DNA of 64,000 nt from Thermoanaerobacter sp049701115 (GTDB lineage Bacteria > Bacillota > Thermoanaerobacteria > Thermoanaerobacterales > Thermoanaerobacteraceae): assembly GCF_049701115.1 (NCBI RefSeq), contig NZ_JBNATX010000003.1, positions 28,619 to 92,618 of the forward strand. The letters run 5' to 3'. The translations under genes and the position numbers were made by a program. The notes beneath the pieces were generated by a model. The model saw only the letters and a program-made list of their open reading frames with translations. It did no database searches and was not told where the DNA came from. Shown in pieces: positions 17,375-26,155 of the stretch (positions are counted from its first letter, which is position 1; every line of letters begins with the position of its first letter).

Positions 17375-17548
17375 ATGTATTATCAAAACTATCACCCCCA
17401 AAATTTTACTCAGGAAGGCATTAGTATGAGGCTTGCTCAAGCCTATGTAATCATACAAAAATATATATCGGCATACCCACCAGAAGAAGCCCTCAGAAAA
17501 GGCACCATTTTCCCTGAATTGGATTTACCCTACAAGGCTGAAAGATGA
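17375..17548 (+). CDS. cotJA: Spore coat-associated protein CotJA
   Basis: 57 aa. ATG at 17375 follows GGAGGAG by 8 nt. The central motif, AQAYVIIQKY followed by YPPEEALRKGTIFPELDLPY, is the CotJA signature (P-x-E-A-L-x-x-G-T-x-F-P-E-L). It is a small protein incorporated in the inner spore coat under mother-cell control in Bacillus. It heads a cotJABC operon with 10 bp to the next gene. I could not identify a convincing sporulation promoter in the preceding 70 bp. Confidence 0.88.
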   Translation: MYYQNYHPQNFTQEGISMRLAQAYVIIQKYISAYPPEEALRKGTIFPELDLPYKAER

Positions 17549-17558
17549 GGTGAAATAA

Positions 17559-17816
17559 ATGGAAGCTAATAAGATAGAACTCCTCAAAAAAATTATGGAA
17601 CTGGAATTCGTATGCATAGACTTAAACTTGTACCTTGACACACATCCCGAAGACCAGAAAGCGCTAAACGACTATAACTACTATTCAGGACAGTTATCCC
17701 TATTGAAGCAGCAGTACGCTCAGTACTATGGCCCTCTAATGCCTTTTGGCCACTGTCAGAGTCAATATCCATGGAAATGGGTAGAAGAGCCCTGGCCTTG
17801 GGAAATAGAGTACTGA
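17559..17816 (+). CDS. cotJB: Spore coat protein CotJB
   Basis: 85 aa. It has the CotJB pattern: a helical N-terminus with LLKKIMELEFVCIDLNLYLDTHP, then DYNYYSGQLS, and an aromatic-rich C-terminus (PLMPFG followed by WPWKWVEEPWPWE-like sequence). GAGGTGA precedes the ATG. It lies between cotJA and cotJC and is needed with them for coat assembly in Bacillus; its biochemical function is not known. Confidence 0.93.
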   Translation: MEANKIELLKKIMELEFVCIDLNLYLDTHPEDQKALNDYNYYSGQLSLLKQQYAQYYGPLMPFGHCQSQYPWKWVEEPWPWEIEY

Positions 17817-17832
17817 CATTGAGGTGGAAAAG

Positions 17833-18405
17833 ATGTGGGTATATGAAAAAAAGCTCCAGTATCCTGCTAAAGTATGTAAACCAGATATAAAAATGGCAAA
17901 ATATTTGATAGCTCAGTACGGCGGACCGGATGGGGAATTAGCTGCAGCACTAAGGTACCAAACGCAGAGGTTTGTAATGCCAACTGGAAAAGCAAAAGCT
18001 ATATTGACAGATATAGCCACTGAAGAGATGGCTCATCTTGAAATAATAGCTACCCTTGTATTCAAACTCTTAAAAGGAGTTCCGGAAGAAGTACTAAAAA
18101 GAGAAGGTCTGGGAGAATACTATGTAGAACATGATAAAACACCTTTTTATGTAGATACCACCGGGATGCTCTGGAGTGCTGCTTATATACAAGCAAAAGG
18201 CGATCCAATAGCAGACCTTCATGAGGACATGGCAGCCGAAGAAAAAGCTCGATCCACGTATGAACACCTTATAAATCTTACAGATGACCCTTGTGTAAAA
18301 GACACACTGCGCTTTTTAAGAGAAAGAGAAATAGTTCATTTCCAGCGTTTTGGTGAAACTCTAATGGATATACAAGAATATTTGCAACATAAAAAATATT
18401 TCTAA
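17833..18405 (+). CDS. cotJC: Spore coat manganese catalase CotJC
   Basis: 190 aa member of the manganese-catalase (ferritin-like four-helix) family. Metal-ligand motifs are visible: E-x-x-H in EEMAHLEII near 67-75, and later AAEEKARSTYEHL and REIVHFQRF. The typical N-terminus MWVYEKKLQYP supports the ATG at 17833, which has GAGGTG 6 nt upstream; an in-frame GTG at 17824 lies inside that site. Expected in the spore coat, with peroxide protection a likely role. Last gene of the cotJ operon. Confidence 0.94.
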   Translation: MWVYEKKLQYPAKVCKPDIKMAKYLIAQYGGPDGELAAALRYQTQRFVMPTGKAKAILTDIATEEMAHLEIIATLVFKLLKGVPEEVLKREGLGEYYVEHDKTPFYVDTTGMLWSAAYIQAKGDPIADLHEDMAAEEKARSTYEHLINLTDDPCVKDTLRFLREREIVHFQRFGETLMDIQEYLQHKKYF

Positions 18406-18407
18406 AA

Positions 18408-18466
18408 AACAAGAAGGGCAATTCCTTTAATTAAAAAATCATACAAAAGGAATTGCCCTTCTTGTT
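18408..18466 (-). terminator. Long hairpin terminator after ybaK, between convergent genes
   Basis: A 21-bp stem. The arm at 18408-18428 (ending GGGCAATTCCTTT) pairs with 18446-18466, around a 17-nt AT-rich loop. The minus strand continues into GTTTTTTAGAAAT, so it best ends the metF-metH-ybaK transcript. It may also stop cotJC transcription as a plain stem. Confidence 0.85.
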
Positions 18467-18484
18467 GGAAGGAGGGAAACACAA

Positions 18485-18940
18485 TCATTCACATACATCT
18501 ACCCATTCTCCTTCTACAATTTTATCCAGATCTTCTACCCTGACTTCTAAAGCAGCATTAACATCACCTGCTGCCGGATATACTATCTCATAGTTTTTTA
18601 AAGAAACATCGTAATATACCTCAACAGGGGTTTTTAGACCATAAGGACAAACTCCTCCCACAGGATGTCCTGTAATTTCAAGCACTTCTTCTGGAGTGGC
18701 CATTTTTGCCTTGCTTTTAAAAGTATTTTTAAATTTTTTGTTATCTATCTTTTTGTCACCGGATGTAATTACCATGATATACCTGTCTTTCAGTTTAAAA
18801 AGCATTGATTTTGCTATTTCACCAGGAGTAACACCTAAAGATTCAGCTGCTTTTTCTACAGTGCTAGTATCCTCAAAGGTCTTCACTTCAAGTTTTATAC
18901 CTCTCTCTTTAAGAAACTTTTCTACAGCTTCTTTAGACAA
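18485..18940 (-). CDS. ybaK: YbaK/EbsC-family aminoacyl-tRNA deacylase
   Basis: About 151 aa, the size of trans-editing deacylases that clear mischarged tRNA (Cys-tRNA-Pro in YbaK). It shows the fold's segments: TVEKAAESLGVTPGEIAKSMLF, MVITSGDKKIDNKK, the ATPEEVLEITGHPVGGVCP loop, and YPAAGDVNAALEV. The start is uncertain: TTG at 18940 has GAGGTG at good spacing, while GTG at 18949 overlaps that site. It follows metH by about 24 bp and is probably the last gene of the SAM-riboswitch unit. Confidence 0.85.
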   Translation of the reverse strand: MSKEAVEKFLKERGIKLEVKTFEDTSTVEKAAESLGVTPGEIAKSMLFKLKDRYIMVITSGDKKIDNKKFKNTFKSKAKMATPEEVLEITGHPVGGVCPYGLKTPVEVYYDVSLKNYEIVYPAAGDVNAALEVRVEDLDKIVEGEWVDVCE

Positions 18941-18964
18941 TTCTACCACCTCATCAAAACTTTT

Positions 18965-21391
18965 TTAAAAACTGCAGGTTTTGCAAACCAAAGCCTGCTT
19001 TAAGAAAAACTTATCTGCAATCTTGACAGCATCTTGTGCTGTTTTCCCATAGTAATCTGCTCCTATTTTAAAGGCATAATCTTCTGTTAAAACAGCTCCT
19101 CCTACCATCACTTTTGCTTCTGTCTTTTCTTTAAGCATTTTTATAATCTTCTCCATATTGAAAAGAGTAGTAGTCATAAGGGCACTCAATCCCACCAAAG
19201 GGGCACCGGTCTTTTTAACTGTCTCTACTATGACTTCCCCCTTGACGTCTTTGCCAAGGTCTATGACTTCATAGCCGTAATTTTCAAGTAATACTTTAAC
19301 TATATTTTTGCCTATATCGTGAACATCTCCTTCTACTGTAGCCAATACTATGGTTCCCTTCGAAGCGCTTCCCTTGGGAAGCCTTTCCTTTATAAGTTTA
19401 AAAGCTCCTTGAACCACCTCCGCAGAACTTAACAGCTGTGGCAAAAAGTATATCCCTTTTTCATACCTATCCCCCACTTCCTTAAGAGCAGGAATTATCA
19501 CATCATCTACAATAGAAAGTGGATCTTTATCTTCAAGAAGTCTTTTTACCACATCCTCAACTCCAGCCTTTTTCCCCTCTAAAATCTGCTCATAAAGCCT
19601 TTCATTTAATTCCTTATTTTCTCCTCTTAAAATCCGATCATTTCCCCTGTTTTCTTCTGATTTTGCCCTCTGCCCATAAATCCTTAAATAATACTGACTT
19701 CCCTTATCTTTATTGAGTAAGACCATAGAAGCTCGCAAGGTATCCATCAGCGCTTCATCACAGGGATTAACAATAGCTGTAGTAAGCCCATAAGCTGCGG
19801 CCATCGCCAAAAAAGCAGAATTTATCAACTTCCTCTCTGGAAGCCCAAATGAGATATTGCTGAGCCCCACCACTGTATTTACTCCCAAATTCTCTGTTAT
19901 TTCTTTAATCGCCTCTAAAGTTTCCACAGCAGCTGACTGTTCAGAAGAAACAGTAAGGACGACAGGGTCTATTATGACATCCTCTTCGGGAATTCCGTAC
20001 TCCTTAGCTTTTTCTAATATTTTCTTAGCATTTTCAACTCTTTCTTCCCTGTCTTTGGGCAAACCCTTTTCTCCCACAGTCAAACCCACGACACAGGCTC
20101 CATATTTCTTAACTATCGGCAGGATCTCCCTTAAGCTTTCTTCTTTAGCATTAACCGAATTTATTATAGGTCTACCTCTTAAAACTCTTATTGCCTTTTC
20201 TATAGCTGCCACACTTGTGCTATCCAACTGTAAAGGCAAATCTACAGCATTGGCTACTGCAAAAGCCACTTTAGGAAGCATCTCTTCTTCCTTTATTCCC
20301 GGAACTCCAACATTGACGTCCAGTATTTCTGCACCGCATTTTTGCTGCTTTAAAGCTTCTTCAACAGCCAACCCAACATCTCCGTTAACAAGGGCTTCAC
20401 TTAATTTCTTCTTGCCGGTAGGATTGATCCTTTCTCCTATAACTCTCAAAGGATATTCTTTCCCTATAAAAACTGTGCGCGTATTAGAAGAAACAGCTGT
20501 GAATCTGTTTTCTATTTTCTTAGGTTTTAAACCATAAACTGCTTCTTTAACAAGCTTTATATAATAAGGATTAGTTCCACAACATCCTCCTACTATGGAA
20601 GCCCCTTTTTTCACAAGTTGTGGAAAGAAACTCGCGAATTCTTCCGGCTTTAAATCGTAAACCGTTTTGCCATCTCTTATAACAGGCATTCCTGCATTTG
20701 GCTGAGCTATTATAGGAATGCGAGCCACTTGAGCCATCTTCTCCACAACATCCACCATTTTATCTGGACCTGTTGAACAATTGACCCCTATAGCATCAAG
20801 CCCCAGCCCTTGAAGGCTTACCACTACAGTGACTGGGTCTGAGCCCATTAGAGTTCTCCCATCTTCTTGGAATGTCATTGTACATATCACTTTCAATTTC
20901 GTATTTTCTTTCGCTGCTAAAATCGCAGCTTTTGCCTCTAGCATATCTGACATTGTCTCTATAAGCACTATATCCGCCCCTGCTTTTTCTGCCGCAACAA
21001 CTACTTCCTTGAAAACCTCATAAGCTTCATCAAATGTCATGTCTCCAAAGGGCGCAAGAAGTTCCCCTGTTGGACCCACTGAAAGAGCTACTGGTAGATC
21101 TTTCGCTGCTTTCCTTGCAATTTCCACTCCCTTCACTACGATCTCTTCTACACGATCCTCCAAGCCATATTTTTTAAGTTTTATCCTATTTGCCCCAAAA
21201 GTGTTGGTCTCTATTACTTCAGCTCCTGCCTCAACATAACCTTGGTGTACATCAAAAACTATCTCCGGCTTTTCCAAATTCATATATTCTGGGCATTCAC
21301 CCGCTTTAAGTCCCCGTTCTTGAAGTTGGGTACCCATAGCACCGTCAAACACTACTACTCTATCTCTACACTCCTTAAAAATGTCTATCAA
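18965..21391 (-). CDS. metH: Cobalamin-dependent methionine synthase, short form without reactivation domain
   Basis: Transfers the methyl group of methyl-THF via cobalamin to homocysteine. 808 aa in four modules: homocysteine-binding barrel (1-290), with Zn cysteines in VNCSTG and GGCCGTNP; pterin-binding barrel (about 310-570); cobalamin cap (about 590-680); and B12 domain with DVHDIG near 711. The C-terminal SAM-dependent reactivation domain of the E. coli enzyme is absent, as is usual in clostridia. The start is a TTG at 21391 with GGGGG 7 nt upstream. It lies 12 bp after metF, under the SAM-I riboswitch. Confidence 0.95.
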   Translation of the reverse strand: MIDIFKECRDRVVVFDGAMGTQLQERGLKAGECPEYMNLEKPEIVFDVHQGYVEAGAEVIETNTFGANRIKLKKYGLEDRVEEIVVKGVEIARKAAKDLPVALSVGPTGELLAPFGDMTFDEAYEVFKEVVVAAEKAGADIVLIETMSDMLEAKAAILAAKENTKLKVICTMTFQEDGRTLMGSDPVTVVVSLQGLGLDAIGVNCSTGPDKMVDVVEKMAQVARIPIIAQPNAGMPVIRDGKTVYDLKPEEFASFFPQLVKKGASIVGGCCGTNPYYIKLVKEAVYGLKPKKIENRFTAVSSNTRTVFIGKEYPLRVIGERINPTGKKKLSEALVNGDVGLAVEEALKQQKCGAEILDVNVGVPGIKEEEMLPKVAFAVANAVDLPLQLDSTSVAAIEKAIRVLRGRPIINSVNAKEESLREILPIVKKYGACVVGLTVGEKGLPKDREERVENAKKILEKAKEYGIPEEDVIIDPVVLTVSSEQSAAVETLEAIKEITENLGVNTVVGLSNISFGLPERKLINSAFLAMAAAYGLTTAIVNPCDEALMDTLRASMVLLNKDKGSQYYLRIYGQRAKSEENRGNDRILRGENKELNERLYEQILEGKKAGVEDVVKRLLEDKDPLSIVDDVIIPALKEVGDRYEKGIYFLPQLLSSAEVVQGAFKLIKERLPKGSASKGTIVLATVEGDVHDIGKNIVKVLLENYGYEVIDLGKDVKGEVIVETVKKTGAPLVGLSALMTTTLFNMEKIIKMLKEKTEAKVMVGGAVLTEDYAFKIGADYYGKTAQDAVKIADKFFLKQALVCKTCSF

Positions 21392-21403
21392 ATCATGTCC
21401 CCC

Positions 21404-22309
21404 CTACTTTGTCTCAACTTCTTTTTCCACTAATGGCATTTCTTCTATCCGCGAAAGTATCTCAAAAACGAAGTCCACACTTCCCATAGGCATCACGTGA
21501 ATACCTGCAACCCTATCTTTTATCTCTTCAATGAATTCGACAGCTAGTCTCAATCCCTCTTCTTTTCCACCCTTTTCGAGTTTTTCTAATATCCTTTTAG
21601 GTATTTCTATCCCAGGTACTTTTTCTATCAACTTTAAAGCCATTTTATAGCTCTTCAATGGAAGAACGCCAACCAAAATAGGCACCTTTACTTCTTTTGC
21701 CTTATCTAAAAACTTAAAAAGAACTTCTTTATCATATACCGGCTGAGTCTGTATAAATTCTGCTCCTGCTTCCACCTTTTGATAAAGTTTCTCTATAGCT
21801 TCTTTCCTTAGGTCATTAGGATTAGCGGTTGTTCCTGCACAAAAAGAAGTGGGAGAATCAATCTTATTTCCATTATAATCAACGCCAGAATTCAAGGCCC
21901 TTATCATCCTTAAAAGCCCAATAGAATCTACATCGTATACGCCCTTTGCTTGAGGTGTATCTCCTAACAGAGGGCTATCCCCTGTTAATGCTAATATATT
22001 TCTGACTCCCAAGGCATAAGCCCCTAAAAGCTCTGATTGAAGCCCTATAAGATTTCTGTCTCTGCAAGTCAAATGAAAAATAGTTTCGATATTGAGATGA
22101 TCTTGAAGTATGTGCGCAAGAGCAATGGGACTCATCCTCATGTTTGCCATCGGAGAATCGGTTATATTAATAGCGTCCACTATCCCTTTTAACTTACGTG
22201 CTTCTTCTATAGCCTTGGTTACTTCAATCCCTTTTGGCGGAGAAATCTCCACGGTTATCACAAATTTCTTTTCTTTAAGTTTATTACACAACCTATCATT
22301 TTTCAACAT
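21404..22309 (-). CDS. metF: Methylenetetrahydrofolate reductase
   Basis: Reduces 5,10-methylene-THF to 5-methyl-THF with a flavin-bound hydride, supplying MetH. 301 aa TIM barrel. It contains VEISPPKG near 20, TCRDRNLIGLQSELLGAYALG, ILALTGDSP (folate/flavin contact), and FIQTQPVYD. The ribosome-binding site is AAGGAGGGG. It is the first gene after the SAM-I riboswitch and runs directly into metH. Confidence 0.94.
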   Translation of the reverse strand: MLKNDRLCNKLKEKKFVITVEISPPKGIEVTKAIEEARKLKGIVDAINITDSPMANMRMSPIALAHILQDHLNIETIFHLTCRDRNLIGLQSELLGAYALGVRNILALTGDSPLLGDTPQAKGVYDVDSIGLLRMIRALNSGVDYNGNKIDSPTSFCAGTTANPNDLRKEAIEKLYQKVEAGAEFIQTQPVYDKEVLFKFLDKAKEVKVPILVGVLPLKSYKMALKLIEKVPGIEIPKRILEKLEKGGKEEGLRLAVEFIEEIKDRVAGIHVMPMGSVDFVFEILSRIEEMPLVEKEVETK

Positions 22310-22330
22310 CTATGCCCCTCCTTTTTAAAA

Positions 22331-22470
22331 ATAAAAAAGTCCCTTCGCTAAAAGAAGAGACTCCAAGAATCTCTCATCTTTCAGCGAAACCGCTGCAGGA
22401 ATTGGCACCATGCACTAAGGCTGGTTGCCGGGTTTCATCGGGCCAGTCCCTCCACCTCTCTTGATAAGAG
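22331..22470 (-). promoter_or_regulatory. SAM-I riboswitch (S-box) with terminator
   Basis: The minus strand, read from 22470, gives the S-box landmarks in order: CTCTTATCAAGAGAGGTGGA (P1 and K-turn), GGGACTGGCCCGATGAAACC, CGGCAACCA, GGTGCCAATTCCTGC, then a P1-closing GATGAGAG ending at 22371. It is followed by a terminator hairpin (AGTCTCTTC at 22362-22354 paired with GAAGGGACT at 22346-22338) and a T-run at 22337-22327. High SAM should stop transcription before metF. Confidence 0.97.
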
Positions 22471-22668
22471 ATTTTAAAGTATTAAATTGTTAAACTATTT
22501 AAACTATATGATACTATGGATTAACTCCTATGTCAATAGAAATTTTTTAGTCCTCTCTAAAGATTTTGCAGGCCTTTAACTTTTTTAAAATAAATCTGTA
22601 AATTTTTTATGTTATTTGCTATACTATGATTGTAAAGAATATAAATTTTCGAGAAAGGAATGTTTTTC
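22471..22668. other. Intergenic region between S-box and small membrane gene
   Basis: AT-rich and holding divergent promoters. The riboswitch promoter should lie within about 22475-22530 on the minus strand but is not clear. For the plus strand, TGTAAA (22597-22602), a 17-bp spacer and TATACT (22620-22625) is a fair match. I see no other gene. Confidence 0.4.
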
Positions 22669-22857
22669 ATGTTCTCATCTCTTATTTTTGGTATCCTTTC
22701 TATTGCATCAATTATACTTTACGGTTTAATCTGGTGGAAAATTTTTGATAAAACTGGTTATGGAGGAACATATGGCCTTTTGATGTATATACCTATTGTG
22801 AATTTTATAATGCTTTTAGTATTAGCATTCACTGAGTGGCCCGTACATAAGATATAA
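22669..22857 (+). CDS. Small two-span membrane protein (62 aa)
   Basis: ATG at 22669 with AAAGGA 9 nt upstream; an ATG at 22660 directly abuts that site and is less likely. There are two hydrophobic helices (about 2-24 and 37-56), separated by KIFDKTGYGGTYGLLMYIP. The Gly/Tyr-rich turn and the 'IPIVNFI' segment resemble small DUF5684/TM2-like membrane proteins. No function is known. Its own promoter lies upstream at 22597-22625. Confidence 0.65.
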   Translation: MFSSLIFGILSIASIILYGLIWWKIFDKTGYGGTYGLLMYIPIVNFIMLLVLAFTEWPVHKI

Positions 22858-22908
22858 AAATTATTGAGCAATAACACTATTTTTATTTTTAATAGCTTGT
22901 GCAAGCCC

Positions 22909-22937
22909 TTGCATAACTAAAAGTTTAATATTATAAT
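22909..22937 (+). promoter_or_regulatory. SigA-type promoter for glucan phosphorylase
   Basis: TTGCAT (22909-22914), a 17-bp spacer, then TATAAT (22932-22937), 35 bp before the start codon. A short inverted repeat (GCTTGTGCAAGC at 22895-22906) abuts the -35 side. Confidence 0.72.
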
Positions 22938-22971
22938 ATACTTAACTACTGCACAAATAAGGAGGATCAAT

Positions 22972-24594
22972 ATGGAAAATAAAAAACTTCCGAGAGTAGC
23001 TTATTTTTGTATGGAATACGGCCTTGAGTCAAATTTCAAACTTTACGCTGGAGGTTTAGGTATTCTAGCAGGGGATTACCTTAAAGCTGCAAAAGAAATG
23101 AATCTCCCAGTAGTAGGAATAGGAATACTCTGGAAACAGGGCTATACTGAACAACACATTGGTGAAGATGGATATCCCTATGATGCATACCGCAACTACA
23201 CTCGAAATTATGACTTTTTGAAAGACACGGGAGTGAAAGTAAAAGTAAAAATAAGAAATAAAGATGTGTATTGCAAAGTATGGCTGGTAGACAGTTTTGA
23301 TAACGCCCCTCTCTATCTTCTGGACACAGACATCCCCGAAAACGGCGACAGATGGATAACCGGACAGCTTTACGGCTGGTTTGGTGAGGAAAGGGTTGCA
23401 CAAGAAATCGTACTGGGAATTGGTGGTGTAAGAGCTTTAAGAGCTTTAGGAATAGATGTAGACATATATCATTTCAACGAAGGTCATGCTGCATTAGCAG
23501 GAATCGAACTCATAAGAGAAAAAATGGAAAACGAAGGGCTAACTTTTGAAGAAGCCTGGGAAGCGACTCGCAGGGAAATAGTATTTACTACTCATACTCC
23601 TGTAAAAGAGGGGAACGAATCCCACGACCTAGAACTTTTAATGTACATGGGTGCCAACAACGGGCTTACTATAGAACAGATGGCTCAAATCGGTGGAGTG
23701 CCTTTTAATATGACGGTGGCTGGATTAAGGCTTTCTAAAATTGCAAACGGCGTATCCAAGCTACATGGTCAGACCGCCAATAAAATGTGGGAGCATATAG
23801 AAAATAAAGCGCCAATAATCTCCATAACCAATGGAATCCATAGAGGTACCTGGGTAGACGAAAGAATTATAGAAGCCTACAAAAAAGGTTCTGGACTTTT
23901 AGAAACCCATAACCTTCTTAAAAAAGAATTAATAGACTTCGTATATAAAAAAACAGGAGTAAAATTGGATGCAAATAAACTTCTCATAGGCTTTTCACGA
24001 AGAGCAGCTCCTTATAAAAGAAGTGATTTAATCTTTACGAATGAAGAAATTATAGGGAAATATTTAAAAGAAAAAGACATACAAATAGTATTTTCCGGAA
24101 AGGGCCATCCGCTGGATGATGTAGGAAAAGAAATCGTGGCAAGAATAGTATCCATGGCAAAAAAATATCCTGACAGTGTAGTATTTTTGGAAGACTATGA
24201 CATGACCATTGGCAAGATGTTGACAAGAGGAGCAGATGTATGGCTAAACAATCCAAGAAGGCCTCTTGAAGCAAGCGGAACTTCTGGCATGAAGGCAGCG
24301 ATGAATGGAGTTTTAAACTTGAGCATTCTTGATGGTTGGTGGCCAGAAGCCTGCATTGATGGAGTAAATGGCTGGCAATTTGGAGATGGGTTTGAATCAG
24401 ATAACTTTGAAGAACTTGATAAGCACGATGCAGAAGCTCTATATGATGTGCTTCTCAATAAAGTAGTACCCACTTACTACAACGATAAGAAAAAATGGGA
24501 AGAAATGATGAAAGAAAGCATAAGAACTACTTTTGAAGCCTTTTCTGCAAATAGAATGCTTCAAGAATATTATGACCTTATGTATACCAAATAA
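22972..24594 (+). CDS. Alpha-glucan phosphorylase (GT35, short bacterial form)
   Basis: Phosphorolyses alpha-1,4-glucans to glucose-1-phosphate using pyridoxal phosphate. 540 aa, the short form found in thermophiles rather than the ~800-aa GlgP. Signatures are YFCMEYGLE at the N-terminus, YHFNEGHAAL, FTTHTPVKEGNE, FSRRAAPYKR, and EASGTSGMKAAMNG, whose Lys is the expected PLP lysine. The ribosome-binding site is AAGGAGGA. It is monocistronic, with a strong promoter and terminator, and convergent with pgi. It should work with the maltodextrin uptake genes further along. Confidence 0.92.
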   Translation: MENKKLPRVAYFCMEYGLESNFKLYAGGLGILAGDYLKAAKEMNLPVVGIGILWKQGYTEQHIGEDGYPYDAYRNYTRNYDFLKDTGVKVKVKIRNKDVYCKVWLVDSFDNAPLYLLDTDIPENGDRWITGQLYGWFGEERVAQEIVLGIGGVRALRALGIDVDIYHFNEGHAALAGIELIREKMENEGLTFEEAWEATRREIVFTTHTPVKEGNESHDLELLMYMGANNGLTIEQMAQIGGVPFNMTVAGLRLSKIANGVSKLHGQTANKMWEHIENKAPIISITNGIHRGTWVDERIIEAYKKGSGLLETHNLLKKELIDFVYKKTGVKLDANKLLIGFSRRAAPYKRSDLIFTNEEIIGKYLKEKDIQIVFSGKGHPLDDVGKEIVARIVSMAKKYPDSVVFLEDYDMTIGKMLTRGADVWLNNPRRPLEASGTSGMKAAMNGVLNLSILDGWWPEACIDGVNGWQFGDGFESDNFEELDKHDAEALYDVLLNKVVPTYYNDKKKWEEMMKESIRTTFEAFSANRMLQEYYDLMYTK

Positions 24595-24622
24595 AAAGTC
24601 CGGGTGAGTACCCGGACTTTTT
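24593..24622. terminator. Bidirectional terminator between glucan phosphorylase and pgi
   Basis: A 13-bp stem AAAAAGTCCGGGT paired with ACCCGGACTTTTT and a GAGT loop. It overlaps the phosphorylase stop codon and abuts the pgi stop. A/T arms give U-runs in both directions. Confidence 0.92.
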
Positions 24623-24623
24623 A

Positions 24624-25979
24624 CTATCCCCTCAATCTTTTTTCTAACTCTTCCCTTTCTTTTTCAAATCCAGGTCTTCCTAAAAGCGCAAACATGTTTT
24701 TCTTATAGGCTTCTACTCCCGGCTGGTCAAAAGGATTAACGCCATTTAGGTATCCACTTATTGCACAAGCCATTTCAAAGAAGTAAACTAAATTTCCAAA
24801 GTAGAAAGGCGTTATTTCCGGAATGTTAACTACTAAATTGGGCACTCCTCCGTCTGTATGAGCAAGAAGCGTCCCCTCAAAAGCTTTTTTGTTTACAAAA
24901 TCTATCGTCTTCCCTGCCAGGAAGTTAAGCCCATCTATGTTGTCTCTATCTTCTTTTATGAGGATATCTTTCGCAGGTTTCTCCACATTTAATACAGTTT
25001 CAAATATGTTCCTGCTGCCTTCTTGTATGAATTGTCCCATAGAATGAAGGTCAGTAGTAAAATCTACAGAAGCAGGGTAAATTCCCTTTTGGTCTTTCCC
25101 CTCGCTTTCGCCAAATAACTGTTTCCACCATTCAGCAAAATAGTGAAGCCTTGGTTCGTAATTCACTAATATTTCTATGACTTTCCCTTTTCTGTAAAGA
25201 ATGTTTCTCAAAATAGCATACTGCATGCTTATATTCTCATTTAAATCTTCCTTTGTATATACAGTTGAAGCTTCGTACGCTCCTTCCATCATTTCGTCTA
25301 TATTTATACCCGCTACTGCTATAGGCAAAAGTCCTACTGCGGTGAGTACAGAATACCTTCCTCCTACATCATCAGGTATCACAAAAGTCTCATACCCTTC
25401 GGAATCAGCTAATTTTTTCAAAGCACCTTTTTCTTTGTCTGTAGTAACATATATTCTAGACCTGGCCTTATCTTTGCCGTATTTCTTCTCCATAAAATCT
25501 CTAAATACTCTAAAAGCTATTGCAGGTTCTGTTGTCGTGCCAGATTTAGATATTACATTTATAGAAACTTCTTTTCCTTCTATGAGTTCAAGTAAGTCAC
25601 TTAAATATGTAGAACTTATGCTGTTTCCAGCAAAATAAATCTCCGGCGTCTTCCTCTTACTTTTTGGCAATAAATTATAAAAGGAATGAGAAAGCATTTC
25701 AATTGCCGCTCTTGCCCCTAAATAAGAACCACCTATACCTATAACTACAAACACATCAGAATCTGATTGAATCTTTTCTGCTGCTTTTTTTATGCGTTCA
25801 AACTCTGATTTATCATAATCTTTGGGAAGACTTACCCATCCTAAAAAGTCATTTCCTTGAGCATTTTTATTAAGTACCATCTCAAGAGATAACTTTGCAT
25901 GCCTTTCCATATATTCAATTTCCTTTTCACTTACAAATTGCAATGTTTTTGAATAATCAAAACCTATCAATTTCCTCAT
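24624..25979 (-). CDS. pgi: Glucose-6-phosphate isomerase
   Basis: Second step of glycolysis. 451 aa, the clostridial/bacillar size. It shows VIGIGGSYLGARAAIEM (sugar-phosphate loop), NVISKSGTTTEPAIAFR, GGRYSVLTAVGLLP, and near the C-terminus NPFDQPGVEAYKKNMF with the catalytic Lys region. AATGGAGG precedes the ATG. A minus-strand promoter (TTGAAC, 17 bp, TAAAAT) lies about 35 bp before the start. It is functionally downstream of the starch enzymes and upstream of pfkA/pyk. Confidence 0.97.
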   Translation of the reverse strand: MRKLIGFDYSKTLQFVSEKEIEYMERHAKLSLEMVLNKNAQGNDFLGWVSLPKDYDKSEFERIKKAAEKIQSDSDVFVVIGIGGSYLGARAAIEMLSHSFYNLLPKSKRKTPEIYFAGNSISSTYLSDLLELIEGKEVSINVISKSGTTTEPAIAFRVFRDFMEKKYGKDKARSRIYVTTDKEKGALKKLADSEGYETFVIPDDVGGRYSVLTAVGLLPIAVAGINIDEMMEGAYEASTVYTKEDLNENISMQYAILRNILYRKGKVIEILVNYEPRLHYFAEWWKQLFGESEGKDQKGIYPASVDFTTDLHSMGQFIQEGSRNIFETVLNVEKPAKDILIKEDRDNIDGLNFLAGKTIDFVNKKAFEGTLLAHTDGGVPNLVVNIPEITPFYFGNLVYFFEMACAISGYLNGVNPFDQPGVEAYKKNMFALLGRPGFEKEREELEKRLRG

Positions 25980-26107
25980 ATGTAAACCTCCATTCTTTAT
26001 TTACATACTTATTTTATACCATAAATCTATGTTGTTCAAGTTTTTCAAAAGTATGTATAAGTTTACTTAGCTTTATTTTTACATACCCATAAATTTCTGT
26101 CAATCTT

Positions 26108-26136
26108 TTTGGAATTTTTACTTTATGGGATATAAT
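26108..26136 (+). promoter_or_regulatory. Promoter for the nitroreductase-pepT unit
   Basis: TTTGGA (26108-26113), a 17-bp spacer, then TATAAT (26131-26136), just before the GGAGGAGG ribosome-binding site, so the leader is very short. Confidence 0.6.
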
Positions 26137-26155
26137 ATAAGGAGGAGGTGCAATT

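Noticed and set aside
19857..20537. A 226-codon open frame opposite metH
   Set aside because: Ser/Thr-rich translation typical of the antisense of a conserved gene; no start signal, and the metH frame is certain.
22886..22907. GCTTGTGCAAGC as a sugar operator for glucan phosphorylase
   Set aside because: A short 5-bp arm palindrome without the central CG of the amylase-type operators; too weak to call.
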